DNA of 64,000 bases from Hyphomicrobiales bacterium (lineage in GTDB: Bacteria; Pseudomonadota; Alphaproteobacteria; Rhizobiales; MH13). A model generated the notes under the pieces. That model had not been told where the DNA came from. It did no database searches and saw only the letters and a program-made list of their open reading frames with translations. The position numbers and the translations under genes were made by a program. How positions within the stretch are numbered: the stretch's first letter is position 1; each line of letters begins with the position of its first letter. This document shows, in pieces, positions 8,932-17,696 of this stretch. Location of the stretch: positions 496,001-560,000 of the forward strand of contig JAEPOK010000002.1 of assembly GCA_017642935.1 (NCBI GenBank). Reading direction: 5' to 3'.

Positions 8932-9818
8932 CGGGCATCCGTCCCTGTGTCGGCGGGCGAGCTGGCCCTTGCTTGTTCGCCCTGCTCCTGGTCTTCGCGG
9001 TGCTGACGATAAAGAGAGAGGATGGCGGCCGCCGTTTCCTCGATGGACCGGCGGGTGACGTCGATGGTTGGCCATCCCTGGCGAGCGCAAAGACGGCGCG
9101 ACTCAGCGATTTCTCCGGCCACCAGGCCTTTGTCGGTGTAGTCGGTATCGGCGGCCTCATTGTAATCGCTGAGCACCCGATTGAGCCGGATCTGAACGAT
9201 CCGGTCGGTACTGGCAATAAGGCCGACGACAAAGGCACGGGTTGGGCGGGTCAGGACCTTTGGAATCGGCACGCCGGGGACCAGCGGATAGTTGGCCGTG
9301 CGATAGCCGCGATGGGCGAGATAGATGCTGGTCGGTGTCTTGGAAGTCCGTGAGATGCCGACGATTACAATGTCGGCTTGATCAAGGTTCGTCGGCAAGA
9401 CGCCATCATCATGGGCCAAGGTGAAATTGAGCGCTTCGATCCGCTGAAAATAGTCCGCGTCAAGCACATGTTGCGCGCCGATGGTCTGCGCGGCGGAATC
9501 GCCGAGATAGGACTGGAAGACATTGATAACCGGGTCGAGGACGGAAATCGCTGGTACGCCATGGTCACGGCAACGCTCGGCGAGGCGGGCGGCAAGGTCT
9601 GGATCCACAATCGTGTAAAGCACAATGCCCGGGGCCTGCTCGATGGCGGCCGCGATGCGTTCGATCTGGGCCTGGTTGCGAACCATCACATAGCTGTGCT
9701 CGATCGCGCGGGCACTCGGATAGCGCGAGGCGACGGCGCGAGCGACGGTCGACAAGGTCTCGCCAGTGGAGTCAGACACAAGATGTAGGTGGAAGAAGCG
9801 CGAGGCAGCGGTTGTCAA
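8928..9818 (-). CDS. PEP synthase / pyruvate phosphate dikinase regulatory protein (PPSR, DUF299 kinase-pyrophosphorylase)
   Basis: This bifunctional enzyme phosphorylates and dephosphorylates PEP synthase or pyruvate phosphate dikinase using ADP and Pi. Landmarks are FHLHLVSDSTGETL at the N-terminus and the P-loop-like GISRTSKTPTSIYLAHRG. An ATG frame opens at 9974 (348 residues), but the family is about 275-300 residues long. A TTG at 9818 has AAGGA nine bases upstream and gives a 296-residue protein starting MTTAASRFFHLHL, so I choose it. This matters because it leaves the DnaA-box-like motifs upstream in non-coding DNA. Confidence 0.9.
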   Translation of the reverse strand: MTTAASRFFHLHLVSDSTGETLSTVARAVASRYPSARAIEHSYVMVRNQAQIERIAAAIEQAPGIVLYTIVDPDLAARLAERCRDHGVPAISVLDPVINVFQSYLGDSAAQTIGAQHVLDADYFQRIEALNFTLAHDDGVLPTNLDQADIVIVGISRTSKTPTSIYLAHRGYRTANYPLVPGVPIPKVLTRPTRAFVVGLIASTDRIVQIRLNRVLSDYNEAADTDYTDKGLVAGEIAESRRLCARQGWPTIDVTRRSIEETAAAILSLYRQHREDQEQGEQARASSPADTGTDAR

Positions 9819-10025
9819 CGGGCTGTGTCCTTCGGTGCGGGCAAGTGTGGACAAGGCTGGGGTCTGGCGCTCGATCGATGGGGTGGTGCCGGTCTTATGA
9901 GGGGTTTTTCGAAAACTGTCCAAGGCAGCAGCAGCGAGACAAGCTGTTGATGGGATGTGGACGGTTTTGAACAAGGCGCGGATCTGCGATTTGCCGGATA
10001 AGGGGGCCGAGATTCGATCGCTGCG

Positions 10026-10040
10026 TTAACGCTTTGTTAA
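10026..10040. promoter_or_regulatory. CtrA-type binding box TTAA-N7-TTAA
   Basis: TTAACGCTTTGTTAA is an exact match to the full CtrA consensus with a seven-base spacer. It lies inside the candidate origin, upstream of both PPSR and hemE. In Caulobacter CtrA bound to such boxes silences the origin. Confidence 0.75.
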
Positions 10041-10175
10041 GGTTTATAAATGGTGAACGCCGTGAGTGATTGATGCGGTGGCTCTTCGTGGCGTTCCTGA
10101 TGGCAAGGTCCGTGGATGAGGTTATGCAGGGTTTGGGCAGCCTGAATTATGAGTCTTTTCCACGGACAAGAAAAA

Positions 10176-10214
10176 GAAGGAAAGCTCTCTTGTAGAGAGA
10201 CTCTTTTTTCCTTC
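10176..10214 (+). other. Imperfect hairpin with U-run in the hemE leader
   Basis: An outer arm GAAGGAAA (10176-10183) pairs with TTTCCTTC (10207-10214) around an inner CTCTC-TTGTA-GAGAG stem; a T6 run (10204-10209) lies on the 3' side of the inner stem. It could be a terminator of a leader transcript toward hemE, an origin structure, or neither. Confidence 0.35.
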
Positions 10215-10284
10215 CGCGCTTTCCCCAAAGCCCATCGGGTGTCAAAAGGCGCTGACGAGTAGCGATAATCTAAGGGATGTGCGC

Positions 10285-11337
10285 GTGAGCAATCGGCTGT
10301 TGTTGGATGTCTTGAACGGTCATGTTGGCGATCGAATGCCGATATGGATGATGCGCCAGGCTGGTCGGTACCTTCCGGAATATCGCGCGACACGGGCTGA
10401 GGCCGGTAGCTTTCTGGATCTCTGCTACAATCCAGAGCTTGCCTGCGAGGTAACGCTGCAGCCGATTCGCCGGTTTGGCTTTGATGGGTCGATCCTCTTC
10501 TCCGATATTCTGGTCGTGCCACATGCGCTGGGGCAAGATGTGCGGTTTGAGGAAGGCATCGGTCCTGTCCTTCCGCCACTAGACGCTGATGATATTACGG
10601 CTCTGATCGATCGCTTTGAATCGGAGCCGGAACAGTTCGATGCGCATCTTGATCCGGTAATCGAGACCGTTCAACGATTGCGTGCGAGCCTGCCGGATGA
10701 GGTGACCTTGCTCGGCTTCTGTGGTGCGCCATGGACGGTGGCGACATACATGGTGGGCGGCCGGGGCAGTCCTGATCAAGCAGCAGCGCGAAAATTCGCG
10801 CTGAAAGAACCCCAGGTCTTTGATCGTTTGCTTTCCTGTTTGGCCGATGCCTCGGTGCGGTATCTCTCGCGGCAGATCGATGCCGGTGCCGATGCCGTCC
10901 AGGTTTTCGACAGCTGGGCCGGATCGCTTAGCCCGTCCGGGTTTGAACGCTTTAGCGTTGGTCCGATCGCCCAGATTGTCCGCGGGCTACGGGCCAACCA
11001 TGTCGATACCCCGATCATCGGTTTCGCCAAAGGGGCGATGCATGCGCTTGGTCCTTTCTCGCAGGAGACGGGCATCAACGCGGTAGGGCTTGATTGGACG
11101 ATCGATGTGGCGGCGGCGCGGGCGCAGGTGCCGGATACGTTGGTGACTCAAGGCAATATTGATCCGTTGCTGATGACGGCCGGACCTGAGGCTTTGGACG
11201 CTGCCGTCGATCTGATGTTGGATGGAGCGCAAGGCGTACCGCATGTGGCCAATCTTGGTCACGGGATTACCCCGGACGGTCAGATTGACCAGGTGCATCG
11301 GTTCATTGAGCGTGTGCGTTCTGGACGCAAGTCGTGA
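10285..11337 (+). CDS. hemE: Uroporphyrinogen decarboxylase
   Basis: HemE decarboxylates uroporphyrinogen III to coproporphyrinogen III in haem synthesis. The 350-residue product has the N-terminal signature WMMRQAGRYLPEYR, the FSDIL segment with the active-site Asp, and GFCGAPWTVATYM. No usable ATG lies in frame: GTG at 10285 has AGGGA (10273-10277) seven bases upstream and is chosen over the GTG at 10279, which sits on top of that site. It leads the plus-strand operon hemE-hemJ and borders the candidate origin. Confidence 0.95.
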   Translation: MSNRLLLDVLNGHVGDRMPIWMMRQAGRYLPEYRATRAEAGSFLDLCYNPELACEVTLQPIRRFGFDGSILFSDILVVPHALGQDVRFEEGIGPVLPPLDADDITALIDRFESEPEQFDAHLDPVIETVQRLRASLPDEVTLLGFCGAPWTVATYMVGGRGSPDQAAARKFALKEPQVFDRLLSCLADASVRYLSRQIDAGADAVQVFDSWAGSLSPSGFERFSVGPIAQIVRGLRANHVDTPIIGFAKGAMHALGPFSQETGINAVGLDWTIDVAAARAQVPDTLVTQGNIDPLLMTAGPEALDAAVDLMLDGAQGVPHVANLGHGITPDGQIDQVHRFIERVRSGRKS

Positions 11338-11867
11338 CAACACTGGACGAGCCATCTCCGGTGAAACAATGGGGCGGTCATGCGGTGGCCGTCGTGCTGC
11401 TGGCAGCCATGACCGCAGGGATGGTGTTTCTCATCCCTGCTGGTGCCTATCTCTGGATGAAAGCGTTGCATGTGATCGCGGTGATCGCCTGGATGGCGGG
11501 GCTCCTCTATCTGCCGCGCCTCTTCGTCTACCATGTCGATGCCGAGGTTGGATCGGTTCAATCCGAAATGTTCAAGACGATGGAGCGACGGCTTCTGAAA
11601 GCAATCATGACACCGGCAATGATCGTCTCTGCTCTGACGGGCTTCTGGTTGGCGATCGTCGTTCATGGGTTTCAAGGTGGTTGGCTGCACGCCAAACTTG
11701 TTTTCATTCTCATCCTGTTTGCGATGCACGGACATCTTGCGGCCTCGGTGCGTCGATTCGCTGGCGACAGGAACGAAAAATCGAGTCGCTACTGGCGGTT
11801 TATGAACGAGGTTCCGACATTGGCGATGATCATCATCGTCGTTTTAGTGATCGTTCAACCGTTCTGA
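11334..11867 (+). CDS. hemJ: Protoporphyrinogen oxidase HemJ
   Basis: HemJ is the membrane protoporphyrinogen IX oxidase used by most alphaproteobacteria. The 177-residue product has four or five membrane segments, with the family's conserved KALHVIAVIAWMAG (His) near residue 44, RRLLKAIMTP, and the C-terminal RFMNEVPTLAMIIIV. The GTG start overlaps the hemE stop (GTGA), so translation is coupled within the haem pathway. Confidence 0.9.
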   Translation: MTTLDEPSPVKQWGGHAVAVVLLAAMTAGMVFLIPAGAYLWMKALHVIAVIAWMAGLLYLPRLFVYHVDAEVGSVQSEMFKTMERRLLKAIMTPAMIVSALTGFWLAIVVHGFQGGWLHAKLVFILILFAMHGHLAASVRRFAGDRNEKSSRYWRFMNEVPTLAMIIIVVLVIVQPF

Positions 11868-12166
11868 TCACTTTGGTTTTGACCAAACGATAAGCGCCTT
11901 TTGTCGCGATGGGAGCGAACCTTTGCGTTCCTGTCTTGTCAAAGACATAAAGGTGTCTTACATCCCGCCTTGTAGGCAAGCGCTGCAGCGCACCATTGGC
12001 CATCCGGCTGGGGTAGTGCATCGGACATGATGTTCAGCAGCGCACGAGCAGGTTTCCGATCACCTCGCGTTTTGGCGTTACCTACAGTCTCTCGATCACC
12101 TCTGATCCCTTCCCCTTTTTCTGCTTCACCCGACCAGCAGACCCCCACAGGCAAATTATCATCTCC
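11868..12166 (+). other. hemJ-rho intergenic region, probable rho leader
   Basis: About 300 bases without a convincing gene. A small perfect hairpin AAGACA-TAAAGG-TGTCTT lies near 11943-11960, and TTTGG-TTTTGA-CCAAA lies near 11873. Long leaders before rho are commonly involved in autoregulation in other bacteria; no more can be said from sequence. Confidence 0.4.
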
Positions 12167-13432
12167 ATGGAAGAAATCCGGCTTCAGGCCCTAAAAGCAA
12201 AATCTCCGACCGACATTCTGGTGCTCGCCGAAGAGTTGGAAGTGGAGGGCGCGAGCGCCTTGCGCACGCAAGAGCTTATGTTTGCGATCCTCAAACGCTA
12301 TGCGGAGCGCGACGTTGAGATCGTCGGAGAGGGTGTCCTGGAGGTTCTTCAGGATGGGTTCGGGTTCCTGCGCTCGCCAGAGGCGAACTATCTGCCGGGC
12401 CCTGATGATATCTATGTCTCGCCGACACAGATTCGCAAATTCTCCTTGCGGACCGGTGACACGGTTGAAGGCATTATTCGCAGCCCTAAAGAGGGTGAAC
12501 GCTATTTCGCGCTTGTGAAGCTGATCACCATCAATTTCGAAGAACCGGAGAAAGCGCGCCACAAGGTTCACTTCGACAATCTGACGCCGCTCTACCCGGA
12601 TGAACGGTTCAAAATGGAAGTCGATGATCCGACGTTGAAGGATCGTTCAGCCCGCGTGATCGATCTGGTTGCGCCGATCGGCAAGGGCCAGCGTGCGCTG
12701 ATTGTTGCGCCGCCGCGTACCGGTAAAACGACGCTGATGCAGAACATCGCGCACTCAATCACGACGAATCACCCGGAATGCTTTCTTCTTGTTCTCCTTA
12801 TCGATGAGCGACCCGAAGAGGTGACGGATATGCAGCGCTCCGTGCGTGGCGAAGTCGTGTCGTCGACGTTCGATGAACCGGCGCAGCGGCACGTTCAGGT
12901 CGCTGAGATGGTGATTGAAAAGGCCAAGCGCCTGGTCGAGCATGGCCGCGATGTGGTCATTTTGCTCGATAACATCACGCGCCTCGGTCGGGCTTACAAC
13001 ACCGTGGTTCCCTCGTCCGGCAAAGTCTTGACCGGTGGTGTCGATGCCAATGCGTTGCAGCGGCCCAAGCGCTTTTTCGGTGCGGCGCGTAACATCGAAG
13101 AAGGCGGCTCGCTGACTATTATTTCAACGGCGTTGGTTGATACCGGCAGCCGGATGGATGAAGTGATCTTCGAGGAGTTCAAGGGCACCGGCAACTGCGA
13201 GATTGTGCTCGACCGAAAAGTTTCCGACAAACGCGTCTTCCCAGCGATTGATATTCTGAAATCGGGTACGCGCAAGGAAGAGCTCCTTGTTCCCAAGGGC
13301 GATCTTGCCAAGATGTTTGTTCTGCGGCGTATTCTCTCTTCGATGGGGACCGTGGATGCGGTCGAATTCCTGCTTGATAAGCTGAAGGCGACGAAGACGA
13401 ACTCGGACTTCTTCGACACGATGAACACGTAA
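12167..13432 (+). CDS. rho: Transcription termination factor Rho
   Basis: Rho is the hexameric RNA helicase that ends transcription. The 421-residue product has the family's normal length and order: N-terminal helical domain, cold-shock-like RNA-binding domain ([16 protein letters not shown]), Walker [10 protein letters not shown] near residue 183, Walker [12 protein letters not shown], and the Q/R-loop region. Placement just after hemE-hemJ and before mnmE is standard for the class. Confidence 0.97.
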   Translation: MEEIRLQALKAKSPTDILVLAEELEVEGASALRTQELMFAILKRYAERDVEIVGEGVLEVLQDGFGFLRSPEANYLPGPDDIYVSPTQIRKFSLRTGDTVEGIIRSPKEGERYFALVKLITINFEEPEKARHKVHFDNLTPLYPDERFKMEVDDPTLKDRSARVIDLVAPIGKGQRALIVAPPRTGKTTLMQNIAHSITTNHPECFLLVLLIDERPEEVTDMQRSVRGEVVSSTFDEPAQRHVQVAEMVIEKAKRLVEHGRDVVILLDNITRLGRAYNTVVPSSGKVLTGGVDANALQRPKRFFGAARNIEEGGSLTIISTALVDTGSRMDEVIFEEFKGTGNCEIVLDRKVSDKRVFPAIDILKSGTRKEELLVPKGDLAKMFVLRRILSSMGTVDAVEFLLDKLKATKTNSDFFDTMNT

Positions 13433-13453
13433 GGTCGCGTTGCGCAGCCAGAA

Positions 13454-13469
13454 TGTTTCACGTGAATCG
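13454..13469. other. parS: parS-like ParB-binding site 1
   Basis: TGTTTCACGTGAATCG matches the widely conserved parS palindrome TGTTTCACGTGAAACA at 14 of 16 positions. It lies in the short rho-mnmE gap. Confidence 0.7.
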
Positions 13470-13485
13470 ATTCGGATAGGAAACA

Positions 13486-14847
13486 ATGGCCGAAACCGTT
13501 GCGGCCCTCTCCTCAGGACTTGTTCCAAGTGGAGTCGCGGTCATTCGCGTTTCCGGGCCTCAAGTTCGATTCACCCTCGAAAAGATCGCCGGAATCCGCC
13601 CATCGCCGCGGAAAGCGAGTCTGCGGACCTTCAGTGATCCGCAAACCGGTCAGCGAATCGATAAGGGACTGGCTCTTTTCTTCCCCGCTCCCAACAGTTT
13701 CACCGGCGAGGATGTCGCTGAGTTCCATTGCCATGGTGGACGTGCAGTCGTCGATGCGATGCTTCGCGCGCTGTGGTCGCTCGACGGCGTGCGTGCCGCC
13801 GATGCTGGTGACTTCACGCGGCAGGCGTTCGTCAACGGCAAGCTCGATCTCACGCAAGTTGAAGCTGTCGGTGATCTCATTCACGCATCAACGTCGTTGC
13901 AACTGGATCAGGCTTTGGCGCAATTGGATGGAGCTGCGACCCGCAAATTATCGGCGTGGAAAGAGGCTCTTGCTGACTGTCGTGCGCAGATCGAGGCCGA
14001 CCTAGATTTCTCTGACGAAGACGATGTCCCGGGATCGGTGGTGGATTCGCTGCCGGAACAATTGGGTATTCTCAAATCTGCGATTGAGGACGAGCTTTCA
14101 TCGCATGTTGCCGAACGTGTCCGGGATGGGTTCCAGGTGGTCTTGGCCGGGGCGCCCAACAGCGGGAAATCAACGCTATTGAACGCGCTCTTGGAGCGGG
14201 ACGCCGTGCTGGTTTCACCGATTGCTGGCACCACCCGCGATCAAATCGACGTGCCGATCGACCTAGATGGCTTGCCGGTCATATTGACGGACACCGCGGG
14301 TCTGCGAGAGACGCAATATAGCGTGGACCCGATCGAGCGGATGGGAATGGATCGTGCGAGGCTTGCTGCTGCGCAGGCGGACTGCATGGTCTGGCTGGTG
14401 GGCGGCGATGAGGATCCCGAATCCTCGTCAGAGGAACTTTTAGTTCCGCGGGAGAAAACGATTCGTGTCCGTTCCAAACTCGATATCGCAGGTGATAGAG
14501 ATTCCGTTGATAAGGTGGACCTATGCGTTTCCGGCAAGACGCGTGAAGGGCTTTTCGCTCTGAAGTCCGCAATTGTAACGCTGTTGCGCGATCAGCATGG
14601 TTTGATCGACCGTGCGTTTACTGTTGGTGACGGCATTGCGTTGGACGCCCGTCGCAGGACGGCGTTGCGTTCGTCGTTAAGGTATATTGACGAGGCGGTC
14701 GTATTGTTGGACCAGGGCTCGTCGTCACTCGATCACGCGGCGGAGGCATTGCGGTTGGCGCAGCGGGCTCTTGGCGAAATTTCAGGCGATGTCGATGCCG
14801 AACAATTGCTTGATCGGGTCTTTTCGCGGTTCTGCATTGGAAAATAG
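13486..14847 (+). CDS. mnmE: tRNA uridine-5-carboxymethylaminomethyl modification GTPase
   Basis: With MnmG, MnmE modifies U34 of several tRNAs. The 453-residue product has the folate-binding N-terminal domain, a G domain inserted in a helical domain (P-loop GAPNSGKST near residue 220, DTAGLRET), and the invariant C-terminal CIGK. The usual NKxD is replaced by a less typical RSKLD, which is seen as variation among alphaproteobacteria. AGGA precedes the ATG. parS-like sites lie just before and after the gene. Confidence 0.95.
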   Translation: MAETVAALSSGLVPSGVAVIRVSGPQVRFTLEKIAGIRPSPRKASLRTFSDPQTGQRIDKGLALFFPAPNSFTGEDVAEFHCHGGRAVVDAMLRALWSLDGVRAADAGDFTRQAFVNGKLDLTQVEAVGDLIHASTSLQLDQALAQLDGAATRKLSAWKEALADCRAQIEADLDFSDEDDVPGSVVDSLPEQLGILKSAIEDELSSHVAERVRDGFQVVLAGAPNSGKSTLLNALLERDAVLVSPIAGTTRDQIDVPIDLDGLPVILTDTAGLRETQYSVDPIERMGMDRARLAAAQADCMVWLVGGDEDPESSSEELLVPREKTIRVRSKLDIAGDRDSVDKVDLCVSGKTREGLFALKSAIVTLLRDQHGLIDRAFTVGDGIALDARRRTALRSSLRYIDEAVVLLDQGSSSLDHAAEALRLAQRALGEISGDVDAEQLLDRVFSRFCIGK

Positions 14848-14869
14848 CCATCCCGCCTAACAAGCCGAC

Positions 14870-14885
14870 GGTTTCACGTGAAACG
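14870..14885. other. parS: parS-like ParB-binding site 2
   Basis: GGTTTCACGTGAAACG contains a perfect 14-base palindrome GTTTCACGTGAAAC, 14 of 16 to the parS consensus, in the mnmE-mnmG gap. Confidence 0.85.
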
Positions 14886-15014
14886 AGGGTGGTTGGTCTG
14901 GCTGTTCTAGATTTACCGATCTGACGATTGCTTTTGTGCTGCGAGTCTTGAACTGGCTGATGTTTCGAGTCACGAGACATGCTCCATCAAATGAAATGAT
15001 CTTTTGGCTTTGTG

Positions 15015-16889
15015 ATGCTTCGACCCGACTCTTCAAAAACAAGCTTTGATGTGGTGGTCGTCGGCGGCGGTCATGCCGGCTGTGAGGCTGCGGCCGCCGC
15101 GGCTCGGCTTGGTGCCGACACGACGTTGGTGACGCTGAAAGCAGATGCCACTGGTGTTATGAGCTGCAACCCAGCTATTGGCGGGTTGGGCAAGGGTCAC
15201 CTGGTTCGAGAGGTCGATGCACTCGATGGGTTGATGGGCAGGGCGGCTGACGCGGCCGGCATCCAGTTTCGACTGCTCAATCGCCGTAAGGGGCCGGCGG
15301 TGCAAGGGCCACGAGCTCAAGCCGATCGCAAACTTTACCGCGTGGCTATTCAAGACATGTTGGGTGCGTTTGACACCCTCACTGTGATTGAAGGCGAAGT
15401 TGCTGACTTGCAGATGTCGCCTGAAGGACGGGTTGCAGGGGTCGTTCTCGCGGATGGTCGCGTGATCTCGGCTGGCGCGACCGTACTAACAACGGGAACG
15501 TTTCTGGGTGGTCTCATTCACCTCGGTGAAAGATCCTGGCCTGCAGGCCGTCATGGTGAAGCCCCTGCACAAAAACTTGCTGATCGCCTGCGGGCTATGA
15601 ACCTGCCGATGGGCCGCCTTAAGACCGGGACGCCGCCGCGCCTGGACGGCCGCACAGTCGCGTGGGACCGGTTGGAGGAACAACCGGGTGACGACGTGCC
15701 GGTGCCATTCTCCGCATTGACGGAGTCGATAACAACGCCGCAAGTGTCGTGCTTCATCACGCGAACGACCGCTGACACGCACCGTATCATCGAGCAGAAC
15801 ATTCATCGATCGGCGATGTATTCCGGCCGCATTGACAGCCGTGGTCCGCGCTATTGTCCGTCGATTGAAGACAAGATTGTTCGCTTCAAGGACAGGTCAA
15901 GCCATCAGATTTTTCTCGAGCCCGAGGGCCTTGATGACCACACGGTCTACCCCAATGGAATTTCAACAAGCCTGCCCGAAGATGTTCAGCGTGAAGTCCT
16001 CCGATCGATTCCGGGCCTTGAAGCAGCGACTATCCTGCAGCCGGGATATGCCATCGAGTATGATCATATTGACCCGCGGGCGCTGGATTCGAGCCTCAAC
16101 TGTCTTGCTCTGCCTGGTCTTTTTATGGCCGGGCAGATCAATGGCACGACGGGTTATGAAGAGGCAGCGGCGCAAGGTCTTGTCGCAGGTCTGAATGCCG
16201 CGCGCGACGTTGATGGGAAGGATCCAATCCGATTCGGCCGCGAAACAAGCTATCTTGGCGTTATGATCGACGATCTCACGACCCGCGGTGTGACCGAGCC
16301 GTATCGCATGTTCACATCACGCGCCGAGTATCGACTTCGGCTGCGTGCGGACAATGCCGATCAACGCCTGACACCACTCGGGATCGACGTTGGACTTGTC
16401 AACGTGCATCGACGTGAGGCTTTTCAAACGAAGGCACGAAATCTTTCTGAAGCCCGTGCTGCGTTTGAGGCGGTTTCTGCTTCACCCCATGAGTTGCAGG
16501 GGCGTGGCCTCCGCGTGAAACAGGACGGGCGGGCCCGTACCGCCTTTGATATCCTTGGATTCCCAACGGTGTCTTTGGATGAAGTGCTGTCGATATGGCC
16601 ACAATTGGCGGATCACGCCAGACCGATCCTTGAACAGGTCGCTGTCGACGCGAGCTATGCCGTCTATGTGGACCGACAGGATGCCGAAGTGGCTCTGCTT
16701 AATCGGGAGTCCGATTTGGTGTTGCCAACCGATTTGGCTTTCGAGGCCATGCCGGGGCTGTCAAACGAATTGGTGCAAAGGTTAAAGACCGCCAGGCCGA
16801 GGACCCTTGCGGAAGCGCGACGGCTGGAAGGCATGACACCGAGCGCGCTTGCGCTTTTGTTGGTGCATGCTCGGAAACATGCTGCTTAG
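15015..16889 (+). CDS. mnmG: tRNA uridine-5-carboxymethylaminomethyl modification enzyme, FAD-binding subunit
   Basis: MnmG is the FAD- and NADH-dependent partner of MnmE. The 624-residue product shows the dinucleotide-binding [10 protein letters not shown] at about residues 15-25, the [22 protein letters not shown] family block, and [21 protein letters not shown] 15015 is preferred to the GTG three bases earlier. The 167-base gap before it holds parS-like site 2 and a near-palindrome (14960-14980, ATGTTTCG...CGAGACAT) of unknown meaning. Confidence 0.96.
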   Translation: MLRPDSSKTSFDVVVVGGGHAGCEAAAAAARLGADTTLVTLKADATGVMSCNPAIGGLGKGHLVREVDALDGLMGRAADAAGIQFRLLNRRKGPAVQGPRAQADRKLYRVAIQDMLGAFDTLTVIEGEVADLQMSPEGRVAGVVLADGRVISAGATVLTTGTFLGGLIHLGERSWPAGRHGEAPAQKLADRLRAMNLPMGRLKTGTPPRLDGRTVAWDRLEEQPGDDVPVPFSALTESITTPQVSCFITRTTADTHRIIEQNIHRSAMYSGRIDSRGPRYCPSIEDKIVRFKDRSSHQIFLEPEGLDDHTVYPNGISTSLPEDVQREVLRSIPGLEAATILQPGYAIEYDHIDPRALDSSLNCLALPGLFMAGQINGTTGYEEAAAQGLVAGLNAARDVDGKDPIRFGRETSYLGVMIDDLTTRGVTEPYRMFTSRAEYRLRLRADNADQRLTPLGIDVGLVNVHRREAFQTKARNLSEARAAFEAVSASPHELQGRGLRVKQDGRARTAFDILGFPTVSLDEVLSIWPQLADHARPILEQVAVDASYAVYVDRQDAEVALLNRESDLVLPTDLAFEAMPGLSNELVQRLKTARPRTLAEARRLEGMTPSALALLLVHARKHAA

Positions 16890-16946
16890 GATCGCCGACA
16901 AATTGGCCAATCTTCGATTCCCTTCAGCGCTCCGCGCCAACCACTG

Positions 16947-17696
16947 ATGGACGATCGATTCGGACTCGAAACAGCTGAGCGGCTTACGGGCGTAGTTCTG
17001 GGCGTCGATGGCAAATCGAACCTGCTTCGTTTCGTCGATCTGTTGCGAAGCTGGCAGCAGGCCAAGAACCTCGTTTCCCGTGAAACACTCGACCAGGTCT
17101 GGGAACGCCATATCGCTGATGGACTTCAGCTGTTTCCTTTGATCGAGAGATGGGCAGAGAGCAACAGCGATGATTTGGCCGCTTCAAGAAGGGGTCCAAT
17201 CCAAGTTATGGACCTTGGTTCTGGTGCGGGTCTGCCCGGATTGGTTTTTGCGCTTGCCCGACCAGACAATCCATCCGGCAACGGTGCAAGCGACAATAAG
17301 GGAGCGGGATCGAGCCATTGTTTCGATGTATCGCTGGTCGAGGCAAATGGCCGAAAAGCATCCTTCTTGAGAACGGTTTCACGTGAAACAGGTGTTCCCG
17401 TTACCGTGATCAACACCCGCATCGACGCGGTGCATGGTGATCCCTCCCTTTCGCCCGATATCATCACGGCGAGAGCCCTTGCGCCGTTGCCAAAGCTCAT
17501 GGGGCTGGCTGACCCCTGGATGGCTAAAGGCGCGACTGCGTTTTTTCACAAAGGTGGGGAGTATGCACGTGAGCTTGCGGAATGGACTGACGCCTCACGC
17601 CATGACGTGGTAGAGCATGTGAGCGTTGTTGATCCCAGCAGCCGCATCCTTCAGGTGACCCGAAAAGATGCGCAGAGACCAAGGCAAACACCATGA
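16947..17696 (+). CDS. rsmG: 16S rRNA (guanine-N7)-methyltransferase
   Basis: RsmG methylates G527 of 16S rRNA. The 249-residue product has the SAM-binding MDLGSGAGLPGLVFA and the VSLVEANGRKASFLR block. It is longer than many RsmG proteins, with an insert rich in Gly/Ser after the SAM motif (about residues 108-125). Two parS-like palindromes lie inside its coding sequence, at 17072 and 17375, where they encode the NLVSRETL and TVSRETG stretches. Its stop overlaps the parA start by four bases. Confidence 0.94.
   Translation: MDDRFGLETAERLTGVVLGVDGKSNLLRFVDLLRSWQQAKNLVSRETLDQVWERHIADGLQLFPLIERWAESNSDDLAASRRGPIQVMDLGSGAGLPGLVFALARPDNPSGNGASDNKGAGSSHCFDVSLVEANGRKASFLRTVSRETGVPVTVINTRIDAVHGDPSLSPDIITARALAPLPKLMGLADPWMAKGATAFFHKGGEYARELAEWTDASRHDVVEHVSVVDPSSRILQVTRKDAQRPRQTP
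17072..17087. other. parS: parS-like ParB-binding site 3 (inside rsmG)
   Basis: CGTTTCCCGTGAAACA matches the parS consensus at 14 of 16 positions. The codons used are compatible with the conserved VSRET protein motif, so selection may act on both. Confidence 0.6.
17375..17390. other. parS: parS-like ParB-binding site 4 (inside rsmG)
   Basis: GGTTTCACGTGAAACA matches the parS consensus at 15 of 16 positions, the best of the four. It lies inside the rsmG coding sequence, about 300 bases before parA. Confidence 0.88.

Larger units (their letters stand above)
9819..10284. other. Candidate chromosomal replication origin (oriC) in the PPSR/hemE gap
   Basis: This 466-base divergent gap has the same flanks as the experimentally mapped Caulobacter origin (PPSR, maf, aroE, coaE, dnaQ on one side and hemE on the other), and the Sinorhizobium origin is also next to hemE. 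Within it I see a perfect CtrA-type box at 10026-10040, three GANTC sites (10011, 10151, 10199), and several DnaA-box-like motifs: TGTGGACAA at 9846-9854 (one change from TGTGGATAA), TGTGGACGG at 9956, CGTGGATGA at 10111, and TTTTCCACG at 10156. AT-rich stretches occur around 10025-10050 and 10145-10210. Origin identity is an inference from context plus motifs. Confidence 0.72.

Noticed and set aside
16505-16524. Half parS-like CGTGAAACA inside mnmG
   Set aside because: The left half does not match; about 11 of 16 positions, no better than chance in GC-rich coding DNA.
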